Source: Paucibacter sp. DJ2R-2
Lineage (GTDB): Bacteria > Pseudomonadota > Gammaproteobacteria > Burkholderiales > Burkholderiaceae_C
DNA length: 64,000 nt
Assembly: GCF_025717675.1 (NCBI RefSeq)
Contig: NZ_JAJIRT010000001.1
Coordinates: 620,001-684,000, forward strand
Reading direction: 5' to 3'
Part shown: positions 50,930-61,504 of the stretch, piece after piece
Numbering within the stretch: the stretch's first letter is position 1
Layout of the letters: each line of letters opens with the position of its first letter
Notes under the pieces: generated by a model
The model's input: only the letters and a program-made list of their open reading frames with translations
What the model was told of the DNA's origin: nothing
The model's database searches: none
Program-made: the position numbers and the translations under genes

Positions 50930-52099
50930 TCAGCGGGGCTGAATCGCCGTGGCCCGCAGCTGCCCGGCCCAAGCGGCCTGCTGAACCGCGAACTCTTGCC
51001 ATTCCGCTTGCGCCAGGGCGGCGTGCTGAGCGGCTGCCTCGGTCTGACCCAGTGCGGCATAGACCTGCGCGAGGCGGCTGTGCGTGGCGGCGCGGTCATC
51101 GACATCGCAATGCGCATCGAGTTCGAATTCGGACTCGCGCGCCTGCAGCAAACCATGGTCCGCCTGGCCCAGATTGACCCGGCACCAGGCCAGATCTGCC
51201 AGCAGGCTGCTGCCCAAACGCGCCAGGCCGCTGGCCATGGCTTGCGGGAGATGGGCCTCGTACAGCGCCAGCGCCTGAGCGAAATCGCCCTCGACCACCA
51301 GGATCTGGGCACGCAGCAGCGGCGTCAGGTCAGGCATCACCGAGCCGCCCATGGCCGCGTCGTAATGCTTGATGGAATCGGCCCCGAGTAGCAGCCCCTG
51401 CCCGCCCGAGACGGCGGCCAAGGCCGCGACCAGACTGGCGCGGCGCGCCTGCGCCGTGCGCATTTCCGCCATGTTGTACATCAGGGCCGAGACGGACGCG
51501 TCATCGCCATCGATCAAGGCATGGCGGCGTGCCTGCGAGAACCAGGCTTGCGCCGGCTCATTGAGATCGGCGTACTGATGGGCCAGGCCCATGACGGTGC
51601 ACAGGCGGTAACGCGCGCCATGGTCATCGGGAGCGGCCAGGCGGTCGCAGAGTTCGGCCTGGCGCAGCATCTCCTCGGAGGCATGGCGCACATAGGCCAG
51701 CTGGGCCAACCAGGCCGCACACAGAGCCTCCAGCGCCGGCAGGCTGGCGGCCCGGGCGATCTGCTGAGCGCGCGCGATCTTCTCGTGGGCCGAGCTGCTG
51801 AAGTCGGTGTAGTAACTCATCAGCCCCTCGGCGAAATGCAGCCAGGCGCCGAGTTCGGGATGAGGGTGCTGGAAGGCCAGCTGATGCAGGCCGGTCAGCT
51901 CGCTGCGGGCCTGTTCCAAGCGGCCATGGCGGGCCAGCAGCAAGGCCCGACGCGCGCGGGCGCAGGCCGACTGGGTTTGGTGGGTCGCGGCAGCGATCTC
52001 CGCCTCGACCCGGCTCAACAAGCGGTTCTTGATGGCCTCGGGCGCGGCCCGAGGCGCACGCTTGGCGGCAGGCCGGCTGCTGCCCTTGCTGCTGCTCAT
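50930..52099 (-). CDS. TPR-like helical repeat protein, unknown function
   Basis: 389 aa. After a basic, disordered N-terminus ([20 protein letters not shown]) the protein is almost entirely Ala/Leu-rich helices with TPR-like spacing ([73 protein letters not shown]). No enzymatic or membrane motif is visible. Its start overlaps the purC stop by 4 bp, so it is translated with purC, yet nothing links it to purine synthesis. Probably a protein-interaction module. Confidence 0.75.
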   Translation of the reverse strand: MSSSKGSSRPAAKRAPRAAPEAIKNRLLSRVEAEIAAATHQTQSACARARRALLLARHGRLEQARSELTGLHQLAFQHPHPELGAWLHFAEGLMSYYTDFSSSAHEKIARAQQIARAASLPALEALCAAWLAQLAYVRHASEEMLRQAELCDRLAAPDDHGARYRLCTVMGLAHQYADLNEPAQAWFSQARRHALIDGDDASVSALMYNMAEMRTAQARRASLVAALAAVSGGQGLLLGADSIKHYDAAMGGSVMPDLTPLLRAQILVVEGDFAQALALYEAHLPQAMASGLARLGSSLLADLAWCRVNLGQADHGLLQARESEFELDAHCDVDDRAATHSRLAQVYAALGQTEAAAQHAALAQAEWQEFAVQQAAWAGQLRATAIQPR

Positions 52100-52995
52100 G
52101 ACTGGGTCAGGCGCTGCAGCGCCTCGCGGTATTTGGCCGTGGTGTGCTCGATCACGGCAGCGGGCAGACTGGGCGCCGGCGCGGTCTTGCCCCAGGGCTT
52201 GCCGTCGACCTCCGCCGCCTCCAACCAGTCGCGCAAGAACTGCTTGTCGTAGCTGGGCGGGTTGATGCCTTCGGCATAGCTCTCCACCGGCCAGTAGCGC
52301 GAGGAGTCGGGCGTCAGCACCTCGTCCATCAGGGTCAGGGTGCCGTCGGCATCGAGGCCGAACTCGAATTTCGTATCGGCAATGATGATGCCCTTGGTCA
52401 GCGCGTAATCGGCAGCACGCTGGTAGAGCTGGATGGAGATGTCGCGCACCCGGGTCGCGAGGTCCAGGCCGATGATGTCGACCATCTTGTCAAAGCTGAT
52501 GTTCTCGTCGTGGTCGCCCATCTCGGCCTTGGTGGCCGGGGTGAAGATGGGCGCGGGCAGCTTGGAAGCGTTCTTCAGGCCGGCCGGCAGTTGCACGCCG
52601 CAGACCTGGCCATTCGTCTTGTACTCGGCCCAGCCACTGCCGGCCAGATAGCCGCGCACCACGGCCTCGACCGGCAGGGGCTTGAGGCGCTTGACCAGCA
52701 TGGAACGGCCGCGCACCTGGGCTTGCTCCTCGGCCGTCACCACCGACAGCGGATCATCGCCGGTCAGGTGGTTGGGCACGATGCCATCGAGCTTCTCGAA
52801 CCAGAACAGGGCCATCTGGGTCAGCAACTCGCCCTTGCCCGGGATGGGCTCGCCCATGATGACGTCGTAGGCCGAGATGCGGTCGCTGGCGATCATCAGG
52901 ATGCGGTCCTCGCCCACCGCATAGTTTTCGCGCACCTTGCCGCGCGCGATCAGGGGCAAGGAGGTGAGGGTCGAGTTCAGCAAGGCAGCGGTCAT
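52096..52995 (-). CDS. purC: Phosphoribosylaminoimidazole-succinocarboxamide synthase
   Basis: 299 aa SAICAR synthetase, of the longer (about 300 aa) branch. [35 protein letters not shown]-like [37 protein letters not shown] and [17 protein letters not shown] cover the active site. ATG 52995 (MTAALLNS) was chosen over a 14-codon extension. It lies downstream of fba but behind that gene's terminator, so it has its own promoter within 52996-53050. Confidence 0.96.
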   Translation of the reverse strand: MTAALLNSTLTSLPLIARGKVRENYAVGEDRILMIASDRISAYDVIMGEPIPGKGELLTQMALFWFEKLDGIVPNHLTGDDPLSVVTAEEQAQVRGRSMLVKRLKPLPVEAVVRGYLAGSGWAEYKTNGQVCGVQLPAGLKNASKLPAPIFTPATKAEMGDHDENISFDKMVDIIGLDLATRVRDISIQLYQRAADYALTKGIIIADTKFEFGLDADGTLTLMDEVLTPDSSRYWPVESYAEGINPPSYDKQFLRDWLEAAEVDGKPWGKTAPAPSLPAAVIEHTTAKYREALQRLTQS

Positions 52996-53038
52996 GGTGG
53001 GCATCCGGAAAATGTTGCCCAGGATTTTAGGCGGCATT

Positions 53039-53078
53039 CAAAAACACAAAGGCCCGCCGGGCGCGAACCCGGCGGGCC
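53039..53078 (-). terminator. Intrinsic terminator after fba
   Basis: Minus-strand GGCCCGCCGGG (53078-53068) pairs with CCCGGCGGGCC (53061-53051), 6-nt loop, followed by TTTGTGTTTTTG. It ends fba transcription before purC. Confidence 0.88.
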
Positions 53079-53107
53079 AAAGACCGAAAAGGCGTCCTGG
53101 GTCTTGC

Positions 53108-54172
53108 TTACTGAACGATCTGGTTCAGCTCGCCGCGGGCATAGGCCGCAGCAATGTCCACCAGCGTGCGCGGCTGGATCTTGCCGGCCTGGCCTTCGCA
53201 ACCGAACTCCAGATAACGCTGCTTGCACACCGCCTTGGCGGCTTCACGGGCCGGCTTGAGCCACTCGCGGGCATCGAACTTGTCAGGGTTCTCGAACAGG
53301 AACTTGCGCACCGCGCCGGTCATGGCCAGGCGGATGTCGGTGTCGATATTGATCTTGCGAACGCCATGCTTGATGGCCTCTTGGATCTCTTCGATCGGCA
53401 CGCCGAAGGTTTCCTTCATCTGGCCGCCGTACTGGTTGATGATGGCCAGCAGCTCTTGCGGCACGCTCGAGGAGCCGTGCATCACCAGGTGGGTGTTGGG
53501 AATGCGGGCGTGGATCTCCTTGACGCGGCTGATGGCCAGGATGTCACCAGTGGGCTTGCGGCTGAACTTGTAGGCGCCGTGGCTGGTGCCGATGGCGATG
53601 GCCAACGCATCCAGCTGGGTGGCCTTGACAAAGGTGGCGGCTTCTTCCGGGTCGGTCAGCATCTGGCTGTGGTCCAGCTTGCCGACGGCGCCGATGCCGT
53701 CTTCCTCGCCGGCATCACCGGTTTCCAGATTGCCCAGGCAGCCCAGCTCGCCCTCGACCGTGACGCCGACCTTGTGCGCCATCTCGACGACGCGGCGGGT
53801 CACGTCCATGTTGTACTCAAAGGACGAAGGCGTCTTGCCATCTTCCATCAAGGAGCCGTCCATCATCACCGAGCCGAAGCCCAGATCGATGGCGCCCTGG
53901 CAGATCTTGGGGCTGGTGCCGTGGTCCTGGTGCATCACCAAGGGAACGTGGGGGTACATCTCAGCCGCAGCCTGGATCAGGTGCTTGATGAAGGGCTCGC
54001 CGGCGTACTTGCGGGCGCCGGCGCTGGCCTGCAGGATCACCGGCGCGCCGACCTCGTCGGCGGCAGACATCACGGCCTGGACTTGCTCGAGGTTGTTGAC
54101 GTTGAAAGCCGGGATGCCATAGCCGTGTTCGGCGGCATGGTCCAGCAGTTGGCGCATAGAAACGAGAGCCAT
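53108..54172 (-). CDS. fba: Fructose-bisphosphate aldolase, class II
   Basis: 354 aa zinc aldolase of glycolysis/gluconeogenesis, of the CbbA-like subgroup. [30 protein letters not shown], the zinc-site [53 protein letters not shown] and [11 protein letters not shown] are all present. ATG 54172 is set by the N-terminus; a 63-codon extension upstream is not conserved. Own terminator downstream; a possible -10 (TAGAAT, minus strand, 54282-54277) lies 105 bp upstream. Confidence 0.97.
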   Translation of the reverse strand: MALVSMRQLLDHAAEHGYGIPAFNVNNLEQVQAVMSAADEVGAPVILQASAGARKYAGEPFIKHLIQAAAEMYPHVPLVMHQDHGTSPKICQGAIDLGFGSVMMDGSLMEDGKTPSSFEYNMDVTRRVVEMAHKVGVTVEGELGCLGNLETGDAGEEDGIGAVGKLDHSQMLTDPEEAATFVKATQLDALAIAIGTSHGAYKFSRKPTGDILAISRVKEIHARIPNTHLVMHGSSSVPQELLAIINQYGGQMKETFGVPIEEIQEAIKHGVRKINIDTDIRLAMTGAVRKFLFENPDKFDAREWLKPAREAAKAVCKQRYLEFGCEGQAGKIQPRTLVDIAAAYARGELNQIVQ

Positions 54173-54322
54173 GGAAGTTCTCCGGGAGTTTGAAATCCGA
54201 TTGACGCAGCCTACCGACCCATCATCCGTCGATTGATGACGAAGCGGGCCATGTAACCGCGTTGTAACTGGCGCGGATTCTAGCGGCGCGCCATGAAACG
54301 ACAGCCCGGGCAGGCTCGCTTG

Positions 54323-54336
54323 TGTCAATGTTGACA
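54323..54336. promoter_or_regulatory. Palindrome TGTCAA-TG-TTGACA upstream of the HATPase/STAS-like gene
   Basis: A perfect 6+2+6 inverted repeat 84 bp before ATG 54420, in the 247-bp divergent region with fba. Its right half is an ideal -35 hexamer for the plus strand, but no -10 follows at 16-18 bp, so an operator role is at least as likely. Confidence 0.45.
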
Positions 54337-54419
54337 AGCATTTAGGCTCACTGTGCCCCATTTTTCACGCCTTCACGGGGGGCAACCCGGGTCAGACTAC
54401 CCAGCATGGAGCCCCACGC

Positions 54420-55439
54420 ATGACACGACTTGCCATTGACCAGCTGACCCTCTGGATCACCGCCGCCGCGCGCGAACACTCGCACGACCTGGCTCAGCAT
54501 CTGGAGGAACGCACCGGCGCCAGCCACCGCTCGGCCCTGAGTGCGCTGCGCCGCTTGGTCGATGCCCATTGGCTGGTGCGCTCGGGCAGCAGCCGCCGCC
54601 CTGTCTACGGCCCGGGACTGCTGCGCCAGGTGGCGCGCTCCTACACCTTGCATGGCCTGCAGGAAGACATCCCCTGGCAGCGCGACTTCGCGCCCCACTT
54701 CGAGCTGCCGACTCATGTGGCTCGCATGGTTCAGCACGGCTTCACCGAGCTGGTCAACAACGCGGCCGACCACAGCGGCGGCAGCAGCGTCACCGTCTCG
54801 CTGCGTCAGACACCCAGCCATGTGCAACTGCTGGTGTCCGACGATGGCTGCGGCGTGTTCGACAAGATCTGCTCGGCCTTCGACATCGCCGATGCACAAC
54901 ACGCCATGCTGGAGCTGAGCAAGGGACGGCTGACCAGCCAGCCCGAGATGCACACCGGCCGCGGCTTGTTCTTCAGCTCGCAGCTGGCCGATGTCTTCGA
55001 CATCCATGCCAATGGCACCGCCTTCCAGCGCCGCGCCTGGGAGAGCACCGGCTGGCAGCCGGGCCGCCCCATGCCGCGCCAGGGCAGCTCCATTTACATG
55101 GCCATTGCCCTGGACACCAAGCGCACCCTGGACCAGGTGATGGAGACTTGGAGCCTGGCTGGCGACGGCATCGAATTCGACCGCACCACCATCAATCTGC
55201 GCCTGCTGGCCGGCCCCGGCCAGGCCCTGGATTCACGCGCCCAGGCGCGCCGCGTGGCCGCCCGACTGCCGCAATTCAAGCGCGCCGAGGTCAGCTTCGA
55301 AGGCGTGGTGGACGTCGGTCACGGCTTCACCGATGAGCTGTTCCGCGTCTTTGCACGAGCTCACACCGAGGTGGAGCTGGTGCCGACACACATGACGCCG
55401 CGCATTGCAGCTTTGATCAAAAGCGCCCAAAGCAGCTAG
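54420..55439 (+). CDS. Winged-helix / HATPase / STAS-like (DUF4325) regulator
   Basis: 339 aa with three parts. Residues 1-75 look like a winged helix (DLAQHLEERTGASHRSALSALRRLVDAHWLVRSG). Residues 85-235 are a GHKL ATPase like anti-sigma kinases: N-box Glu110 and Asn113/114 (FTELVNNAADHS), G1 SDDGCGVF (Asp142), G2 HTGRGLFFSS. Residues 255-335 match the STAS-like DUF4325 domain (RAQARRVAARLPQFKRAEVSFEGVVDVGHGFTDELFRVFA). No His-phosphorylation domain is present, so this is not a normal sensor kinase. It may be a one-protein partner-switch regulator; that is inference. Convergent overlap of 4 bp with the next gene. Confidence 0.85.
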   Translation: MTRLAIDQLTLWITAAAREHSHDLAQHLEERTGASHRSALSALRRLVDAHWLVRSGSSRRPVYGPGLLRQVARSYTLHGLQEDIPWQRDFAPHFELPTHVARMVQHGFTELVNNAADHSGGSSVTVSLRQTPSHVQLLVSDDGCGVFDKICSAFDIADAQHAMLELSKGRLTSQPEMHTGRGLFFSSQLADVFDIHANGTAFQRRAWESTGWQPGRPMPRQGSSIYMAIALDTKRTLDQVMETWSLAGDGIEFDRTTINLRLLAGPGQALDSRAQARRVAARLPQFKRAEVSFEGVVDVGHGFTDELFRVFARAHTEVELVPTHMTPRIAALIKSAQSS

Positions 55440-56449
55440 CGCGCGCCTTCTCGCGCCCCAGCTTTAGATTCGCTCGCGACATTTGAAGGGCTGGACACAG
55501 GCCCGGCGGTGACCGCCGCCATTCGGGCCCGGTAGATCTGGAGCTCTTCAGCGGGCAGCATGGATTCGTACTGTTCGCGCAAGCGTGATTTTTCGGCCTC
55601 CATGCCTGTCACGCGGTCAATGGCCTGAATCACCTGCCTGCCCCAGGCGGTTTGGCTGCAAGCGACATAGGTGGGAATCAGGGCCGGCGCCTCAGCCAAA
55701 GCCACGAACTGAAAATCAGCGGGGCTGGTTTGGGTCTTGCGCAACTGCTCCACTTCGATGGCATAGCCCAGGGTCACATCGAAGCGCTTGCGGCTCAAGG
55801 TGTGCAGCAATCCGGACAAGAGCCCGTACTCACCAAAATCCAGAACCTGGTCCGGATGGGCTGCCCGTGCTTGCTTCAAGATGTCGTCCAGCGCCTGCCC
55901 ATATCGACGTTTGGGCAAGGTGCCCACCTTCACTTCGCCGGAGCGAAGCAGTTCGGCCAGAGACACATCACCGCCCGGTCGCTTCTTCCAACCACCCGGC
56001 GGCGCATAGGCACGACGGGCGATCAAGACCGGCGGCAACTGCACAAAATAAGGCTCCGAGGCAAACCGGGTGTATGCCTCACGCTCCGGCACCTTCAACA
56101 AGGACAGTGTGCACACGGGCTGCCCGGCTTGCATCGCCTGAAAGATCCGCTCCGTGCTGCTGATTTCCAACTGATGCTGGTATTCAGGCAAGCGCTTGCT
56201 CAGCGCGCTGAGGTACTGATCTCGCAAACCTGTGCCTTGCTTGGGGCCGTCAATCACGTGGTACGGCACAAAGTCCAGCAAGAGCCAGCGGATGGGCGGG
56301 GATGCTGCCGCCAAGCCAGTTGGGCTGCCCGAACTGGACCCCGGCGCAGTGGATATCGGCTGCGCGACCGTCTGCGCATGCCCGGCTGACACCATTGCCA
56401 AATAGCCAGCCAACAAGGCAAACCACAAAGACCCAAGGCCTGCAACCAT
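55436..56449 (-). CDS. Orphan periplasmic solute-binding-like protein
   Basis: 337 aa. N-terminal signal peptide (LWFALLAGYLAMVSAGHAQT), a Ser/Pro-rich linker, then a family 3-like binding fold (IRWLLLDFVPYHVIDGPKQGTG, VCTLSLLKVPEREAYTRFASEPYFVQLPPVLIARR, VKVGTLPKRRYGQALDDIL). It resembles the TIGR02285-type conserved proteins. No permease or ATPase accompanies it. Another binding-like gene lies 143 bp upstream on the same strand (56593). Ligand and role unknown. Confidence 0.75.
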   Translation of the reverse strand: MVAGLGSLWFALLAGYLAMVSAGHAQTVAQPISTAPGSSSGSPTGLAAASPPIRWLLLDFVPYHVIDGPKQGTGLRDQYLSALSKRLPEYQHQLEISSTERIFQAMQAGQPVCTLSLLKVPEREAYTRFASEPYFVQLPPVLIARRAYAPPGGWKKRPGGDVSLAELLRSGEVKVGTLPKRRYGQALDDILKQARAAHPDQVLDFGEYGLLSGLLHTLSRKRFDVTLGYAIEVEQLRKTQTSPADFQFVALAEAPALIPTYVACSQTAWGRQVIQAIDRVTGMEAEKSRLREQYESMLPAEELQIYRARMAAVTAGPVSSPSNVASESKAGAREGAR

Positions 56450-56592
56450 TCGAATACTCCAGTGGCCAACAGCAGACCTGCGCGAAGGCAGCGTCAGGGC
56501 CGACTATAGCGAGCACTTGCTGGCCTGACGCTCGCGGGAACTGCGCTTTTTATCGCGCCGCCGCCAGAGCCGAAACACGAGCTGCGCGCAGT

Positions 56593-57378
56593 TCAGAGAT
56601 CGCTATTGATCAGGGACTGCATCGCCATCGCTTCCTGGCGCATGGCCAAGTTCAGGCGCGGCAGTACCGAGGCCCATGCATGCTCACGTGATACCGCAAA
56701 GTGAACCGGATCGACCAACATCGGCGTGGGCAGAACGGCCAAGGCAGCAGAGTACCCTGACTGCTCACGCAGCCGCCGCTCGACCAACCAGGGTCGAGCG
56801 CTTCGGTGCGGCGTCAGCATGACATCGCAGCGGCCCGCCATGAGCATGCGCACGCGAGCGCTCAGGGCGCCATCGACGGGCTCGATCTGGAACACACGGC
56901 CTCTGGCCGCTTCAAAGTCCGGGCCGAAACTGGCGCCCCGACTGACGCAAAGTACGCGCCCTTTCAAGTCGTCCAAGCTGCGGTAGTCCAAGCCTTGATC
57001 GCGCCGCACCACCATCCAGACATGGTTGTTGAAGATCGGCTCGCTGAAAGCCAGAATCTTCTCCCGCGCTCTCGTGCGCGACACCCCAAAAACAAGCACC
57101 TCCCCTCGCTCGGCCATCAGCAAAGCCCGAGCCCATGGCAGCACCTGGACTTGCCACTCGATCCGCGCAGCCGCACCGATCACGTCCAGCGCGCGCCTCA
57201 CGAAGGGCCGGCTGCTGGCTTCGGCAACGGCGATGGGCACATTCAAGGGCTCCAGCTTGTTCGCAGCATTGGCGCAAGCAAACAGCGGCACAGCGCCAGA
57301 CACCAGGGGCAGCAAGTGCCAAAGCAACGCTCGCCGAGGCGGCGAGTGAACAGTGATCGGATTCAGCAAAGCAGGCAT
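56593..57378 (-). CDS. Orphan periplasmic solute-binding-like protein, family 3
   Basis: 261 aa. Signal peptide region (LLWHLLPLVSGAVPLFACANAA), then VPIAVAEASSRPFVRRALDVIGAA, VFGVSRTRAREKILAFSEPIFNNHVWMVVRRDQGLDYRSLDDLKGRVLCVSRGASFGPDFE, a classical SBP_bac_3 layout, and GRCDVMLTPH. No transporter partner lies nearby; together with the downstream paralogue (55436) this suggests sensing or an incomplete system. It is followed upstream by pyk on the same strand, 93 bp away. Confidence 0.8.
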   Translation of the reverse strand: MPALLNPITVHSPPRRALLWHLLPLVSGAVPLFACANAANKLEPLNVPIAVAEASSRPFVRRALDVIGAAARIEWQVQVLPWARALLMAERGEVLVFGVSRTRAREKILAFSEPIFNNHVWMVVRRDQGLDYRSLDDLKGRVLCVSRGASFGPDFEAARGRVFQIEPVDGALSARVRMLMAGRCDVMLTPHRSARPWLVERRLREQSGYSAALAVLPTPMLVDPVHFAVSREHAWASVLPRLNLAMRQEAMAMQSLINSDL

Positions 57379-57471
57379 GAAGGGTGCTGAAGGGTGGCGG
57401 CATCAGCATAGCGTCATGCATCCACACCTTACAGACCCATGCGAGCACTCGGCCCGCACTTCAAGCAAGGC

Positions 57472-58905
57472 TCAGCCGCCGACGCGGCACACCTTCAGCA
57501 TATTCGTGCCACCGGGATAGCCCATGGGCTCACCGCAAGTGATGGCATAGGTGTCGCCCGGCATCAGCACACCCTTGTCGACGAGGATTTTCTCGGCCGC
57601 AGCCAGCGCGGTGTCGCGGTCCTCAAACTTGGGCATCAGCAGCGGCCGCACATTGCGGTACAGCGTCATCTTGCGCTGGCTGATTTCCTGGGTGGTCAGG
57701 GCGTAGATCGGCACCTGGATGCGGTGGCGGCTCATCCACAGCGCGGTGGAGCCCGATTCGGTCAGTGCCAGGATGGCCTTGCAGCCCAGGTGGTGGGCGG
57801 TGAACAGCGCGCCCATGGCGATGGACTGATCGATGCGGCCGAACTGGCGACCGGCAAAGTCGGTGTCCAAGGTGACGAACTCGGCGCGCTCGGCCTCCAG
57901 GGCGATGGCGGCCATCTGCTCGATGGTCTCGACCGGGAACTTGCCGGCGGCCGTCTCGGCGCTCAGCATCACCGCATCGGTGCCGTCCAGCACGGCATTG
58001 GCCACGTCCGACACCTCGGCGCGCGTGGGCACCGGATTGACGATCATGGACTCCATCATCTGCGTGGCGGTGATGGCCACCTTGTCCAGGGCCAAGGCCA
58101 TTTTGATCATGCGCTTTTGCAGCGCAGGCACCGCCGCATTGCCCACTTCCACGGCCAGGTCGCCGCGCGCCACCATGATGCCGTCGCTGGCCTTGAGGAT
58201 GGCCTCGAGGTGCGGGATGGCCTCCGAGCGCTCGATCTTGGCGATCATGCTGGGCTTGTGGCTGTAGGCCTCGCCGGCCATATTGGCCAGCTGGCGCGCC
58301 ATTTCCATGTCGGTGGCGTTCTTGGGGAAGCTGATCGCCAGGTACTCGCAGCGGAAGCTCATCGCGGTCTTGATGTCCTCCATGTCCTTGGCGGTCAGGG
58401 CCGGCGCGGTCAGGCCACCACCCTGCTTGTTGATGCCCTTGTTGTTGGACAGCTCACCACCCAGCTTGACGATGGTGTGCACGGCCGCACCGCGCACTGC
58501 TTCCACGGTCAGCACCAGTAGGCCGTCGTTGAGCAAGAGGGTGTCGCCAGGCTTCACATCGCGCGGCAGTTCCTTGTAATCGAGGCCCACGGCTTCTTCA
58601 TTGCCGAGTTCGGTGCGGTCGGCGTCGAGGATGAAACGTTCGCCGTTGACCAACTCGATCTTGCCGTTCTCGAATTTGCCGACGCGGATCTTGGGGCCCT
58701 GCATATCGGCCATGATGGCCACTTCCTTGCCGGCGGCCTTGGCGGCCTCGCGCACCAGGCGGGCGCGGTCGATGTGATCCTGCGCCTTGCCATGCGAGAA
58801 ATTGAGCCGCACCACATCGACGCCGGCTCGGATCATGCGCTCCAGCACCTCCGGTGAGGAGGACGCAGGGCCCAGGGTGGCAACGATCTTGGTGGCTCGG
58901 GACAT
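57472..58905 (-). CDS. pyk: Pyruvate kinase
   Basis: 477 aa, last step of glycolysis. RATKIVATLGPASSSPEVLERMIRAGVDVVRLNFSHG, MADMQGPKIRVGKF, SMIAKIERSEAIPHLEAIL (active-site Lys/Glu), IMVARGDLAVEV and MIVNPVPTRAEVSDVANAVLDGTDAVMLSAETAAGKFPVE are all intact. C-terminal allosteric domain present. A good promoter precedes it (see 58941-58968). Confidence 0.97.
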   Translation of the reverse strand: MSRATKIVATLGPASSSPEVLERMIRAGVDVVRLNFSHGKAQDHIDRARLVREAAKAAGKEVAIMADMQGPKIRVGKFENGKIELVNGERFILDADRTELGNEEAVGLDYKELPRDVKPGDTLLLNDGLLVLTVEAVRGAAVHTIVKLGGELSNNKGINKQGGGLTAPALTAKDMEDIKTAMSFRCEYLAISFPKNATDMEMARQLANMAGEAYSHKPSMIAKIERSEAIPHLEAILKASDGIMVARGDLAVEVGNAAVPALQKRMIKMALALDKVAITATQMMESMIVNPVPTRAEVSDVANAVLDGTDAVMLSAETAAGKFPVETIEQMAAIALEAERAEFVTLDTDFAGRQFGRIDQSIAMGALFTAHHLGCKAILALTESGSTALWMSRHRIQVPIYALTTQEISQRKMTLYRNVRPLLMPKFEDRDTALAAAEKILVDKGVLMPGDTYAITCGEPMGYPGGTNMLKVCRVGG

Positions 58906-58940
58906 GGCAGATCTCGCTGAAATAAAGTTACAAGCGGCTG

Positions 58941-58968
58941 ATTATGCGGCGCATTTGTGGCCGCTCAA
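58941..58968 (-). promoter_or_regulatory. Candidate sigma70 promoter of pyk
   Basis: Minus strand: -35 TTGAGC (58968-58963), 16-bp spacer, -10 CATAAT (58946-58941). Start would fall near 58934, giving a leader of about 28 nt. Confidence 0.6.
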
Positions 58969-59047
58969 ACGTCGAACAAGGGTTTCAGCGAGTTACACGC
59001 ACCGAGCCGCATTCAGCCCTTGGCCGACAGTGCGTCGGCCCCCTCGT

Positions 59048-61366
59048 TCAGCTCTTCGCCGCCAGCACGTCGGCCACCGCCAGCGCCGTCATATTGACGA
59101 TGCGGCGCACCGTGGCCGAGGGCGTCAGGATGTGCACCGGTGCGGCCGAACCCAAGAGGATGGGGCCCACCGTCACGCCCTGGCCGGCGGTGATCTTGAG
59201 CACATTGAACAAGATATTGGCCGCATCCAGCGAGGGCAGTACCAGCAGATTGGCCGCGCCCTTGAGCGTGCTGTCGGGCAAGAAGGTGTTGCGCACCGAT
59301 TCCGACAGGGCCGCGTCGCCATGCATCTCGCCATCGCACTCGACATCGGGCGCATGCTGGGTGAAGAGCTCACGCGCACGGCGCATCTTCACGGCCGAGG
59401 GCCGCTTGCTGGAGCCGAACATCGAGTGCGACACAAAGGCCAGCTTGGGCGGCAGGCCGAAGCGACGCACCTCCTCGGCAGCCATGGCCGCGATCTCGGC
59501 GAGCTGCTCGGCATCGGGCTGGTCGTTGACGAAGGTGTCGGTCAGGAACAGGGTGTGCTCGTCCAGCATCAGCGCATTCATGGTGGCGAAATTGCGCGCG
59601 CCGGGTTTCAGGCCGATCAGATCGGAGACATGCTCGAGGTGGTTGTCGAAGCGACCGACCATGCCGCAGATCATGGCGTCGGCATCGCCGAGCTTGATGG
59701 CCAGGGCGCCGATGGTGGTGGCGGAGCGGCGCACGGCGGCCTTGGCCATGTCGGGCGTCACGCCCTGGCGGCCCATGACCTGGTGATACGCCTCCCAGTA
59801 CTGGCGGAAGCGTGCGTCGTTGTTGGGGTCGATGACGGCCACATCCTCACCCAGCTTGAGGCGCAGGCCGGCCCGCTCGATGCGGGTGGCGATGACCTCG
59901 GGCCGGCCGATCAGGGTCGGCTTGACGATGCCTTCGTCCAGCGCCACCTGCACCGCGCGCAGCACGCGTTCATCCTCGCCCTCCGCGTAGATCACGCGCG
60001 CCGGGTTGGCCTTGGCGGCCGTGAACACCGGGCGCATGAACATGCCGGTCTGGTAGACGTAACGCTCCAGCGACTGGCGGTAGGCCGCCATGTCAGCAAT
60101 CGGGCGCTCGGCCACACCGGAGTCGGCCGCAGCCTGAGCCACGGCCGGCGCGATGCGCAGGATCAGGCGCGCATCGAAGGGCTTGGGGATCAGATAGTCT
60201 GGGCCGAAGTGCAGCTCTTCTCCTGCGTACGCCGCGGCGACTTCATCGCTGGTCTCGGCCTTGGCCAGGGCGGCAATTTCGCGCACGCAGGCCAGCTTCA
60301 TTTCTTCCGTGATCTTGCTGGCGCCGCAGTCCAGGGCACCGCGGAAGATGTAAGGGAAGCAGAGGACGTTGTTGACCTGGTTCGGGTAGTCCGAGCGGCC
60401 GGTGGCAATGATGCAATCCGGGCGCACGGCCTTGGCCAGCTCAGGCCGGATCTCGGGTTCGGGGTTGGCCAGGGCCAGGATGATGGGGCTGGCGGCCATG
60501 GTCTTGACCATCTCGGCCGTCAGCACGCCAGCGGCGGAGCAACCCAGGAAAACATCGGCGCCATGGACCACATCGGCCAGCGTGCGTGAGGCCGTGGTCT
60601 GGCAGTAGCGCTGCTTGGATTCATCCAGCTTGCCGGCCTTGGCATCCTCACGCTCGGCGTGGATCACGCCCTTGGAGTCGCAGACAAAAATGTTCTCGCG
60701 CTTGACGCCCAAGCCCACCATCACATCCAGGCAAGCAATCGCCGCCGCGCCCGCGCCGGACACGGCCAGCTTGACCGCGGCGATGTCCTTGCCCACCAGT
60801 TCCAGGCCGTTCAGCAAGGCAGCGCTGGAGATGATGGCCGTGCCGTGCTGGTCATCGTGGAAGACGGGAATGTTCATGCGCTCCTTGAGCTTCTTCTCGA
60901 TGTAGAAGCACTCAGGCGCCTTGATGTCCTCCAGGTTCACGCCGCCCAGGGTGGGCTCCATGGCGGCAATGATATCGACCAGCTTGTCGGGGTCGCGCTC
61001 GGCCAGTTCGATGTCGAACACATCGATGCCGGCGAACTTCTTGAACAGGCAACCCTTGCCCTCCATCACCGGCTTGGCGGCCAGCGGGCCGATGTCGCCG
61101 AGGCCCAGCACGGCTGTGCCATTGGTGATCACACCGACCAGGTTGGCGCGCGATGTGTACTCGGCAGCCAACGAGGGATCGGCCTCGATGTCCAAACAGG
61201 GATAGGCCACACCGGGTGAATAGGCCAGCGACAGGTCGCGCTGGTTGGACAAGGCCTTGGTCGGGGTGACGGCGATCTTGCCGCGAGAGGGGCTGCGGTG
61301 GTATTCCAATGCAGCTTCACGCAGGGCCGCCTCGGCCGGCGACAGCAAAGCCTTGTCATTGCTCAT
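59048..61366 (-). CDS. maeB: NADP-dependent malic enzyme, MaeB type
   Basis: 772 aa fusion. N-terminal malic enzyme domain (about 1-430): [31 protein letters not shown]-like [32 protein letters not shown](P)-binding [16 protein letters not shown]-terminal phosphotransacetylase-like domain (about 435-772): [38 protein letters not shown]. The latter is regulatory rather than catalytic in characterised MaeB. GGAG 7 nt before ATG 61366. It converts malate to pyruvate, next to pyk. Confidence 0.95.
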   Translation of the reverse strand: MSNDKALLSPAEAALREAALEYHRSPSRGKIAVTPTKALSNQRDLSLAYSPGVAYPCLDIEADPSLAAEYTSRANLVGVITNGTAVLGLGDIGPLAAKPVMEGKGCLFKKFAGIDVFDIELAERDPDKLVDIIAAMEPTLGGVNLEDIKAPECFYIEKKLKERMNIPVFHDDQHGTAIISSAALLNGLELVGKDIAAVKLAVSGAGAAAIACLDVMVGLGVKRENIFVCDSKGVIHAEREDAKAGKLDESKQRYCQTTASRTLADVVHGADVFLGCSAAGVLTAEMVKTMAASPIILALANPEPEIRPELAKAVRPDCIIATGRSDYPNQVNNVLCFPYIFRGALDCGASKITEEMKLACVREIAALAKAETSDEVAAAYAGEELHFGPDYLIPKPFDARLILRIAPAVAQAAADSGVAERPIADMAAYRQSLERYVYQTGMFMRPVFTAAKANPARVIYAEGEDERVLRAVQVALDEGIVKPTLIGRPEVIATRIERAGLRLKLGEDVAVIDPNNDARFRQYWEAYHQVMGRQGVTPDMAKAAVRRSATTIGALAIKLGDADAMICGMVGRFDNHLEHVSDLIGLKPGARNFATMNALMLDEHTLFLTDTFVNDQPDAEQLAEIAAMAAEEVRRFGLPPKLAFVSHSMFGSSKRPSAVKMRRARELFTQHAPDVECDGEMHGDAALSESVRNTFLPDSTLKGAANLLVLPSLDAANILFNVLKITAGQGVTVGPILLGSAAPVHILTPSATVRRIVNMTALAVADVLAAKS

Positions 61367-61504
61367 TCGGTGCTCCAGGAAAAATTGAGTTCCGGGAGGT
61401 TACATCGGCAATTGCTGCTCGCCGATGCCGGGAGCTTTAACTGTTATGCAAAGATCGCAAGTCGCTGATGCGCTGCGCGAGGATTCACCCGAGGCTTTGG
61501 CTCC

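Noticed and set aside
54331-54360. Complete sigma70 promoter starting from TTGACA at 54331
   Set aside because: No -10-like hexamer at 16-18 bp spacing; treated as a palindrome instead.
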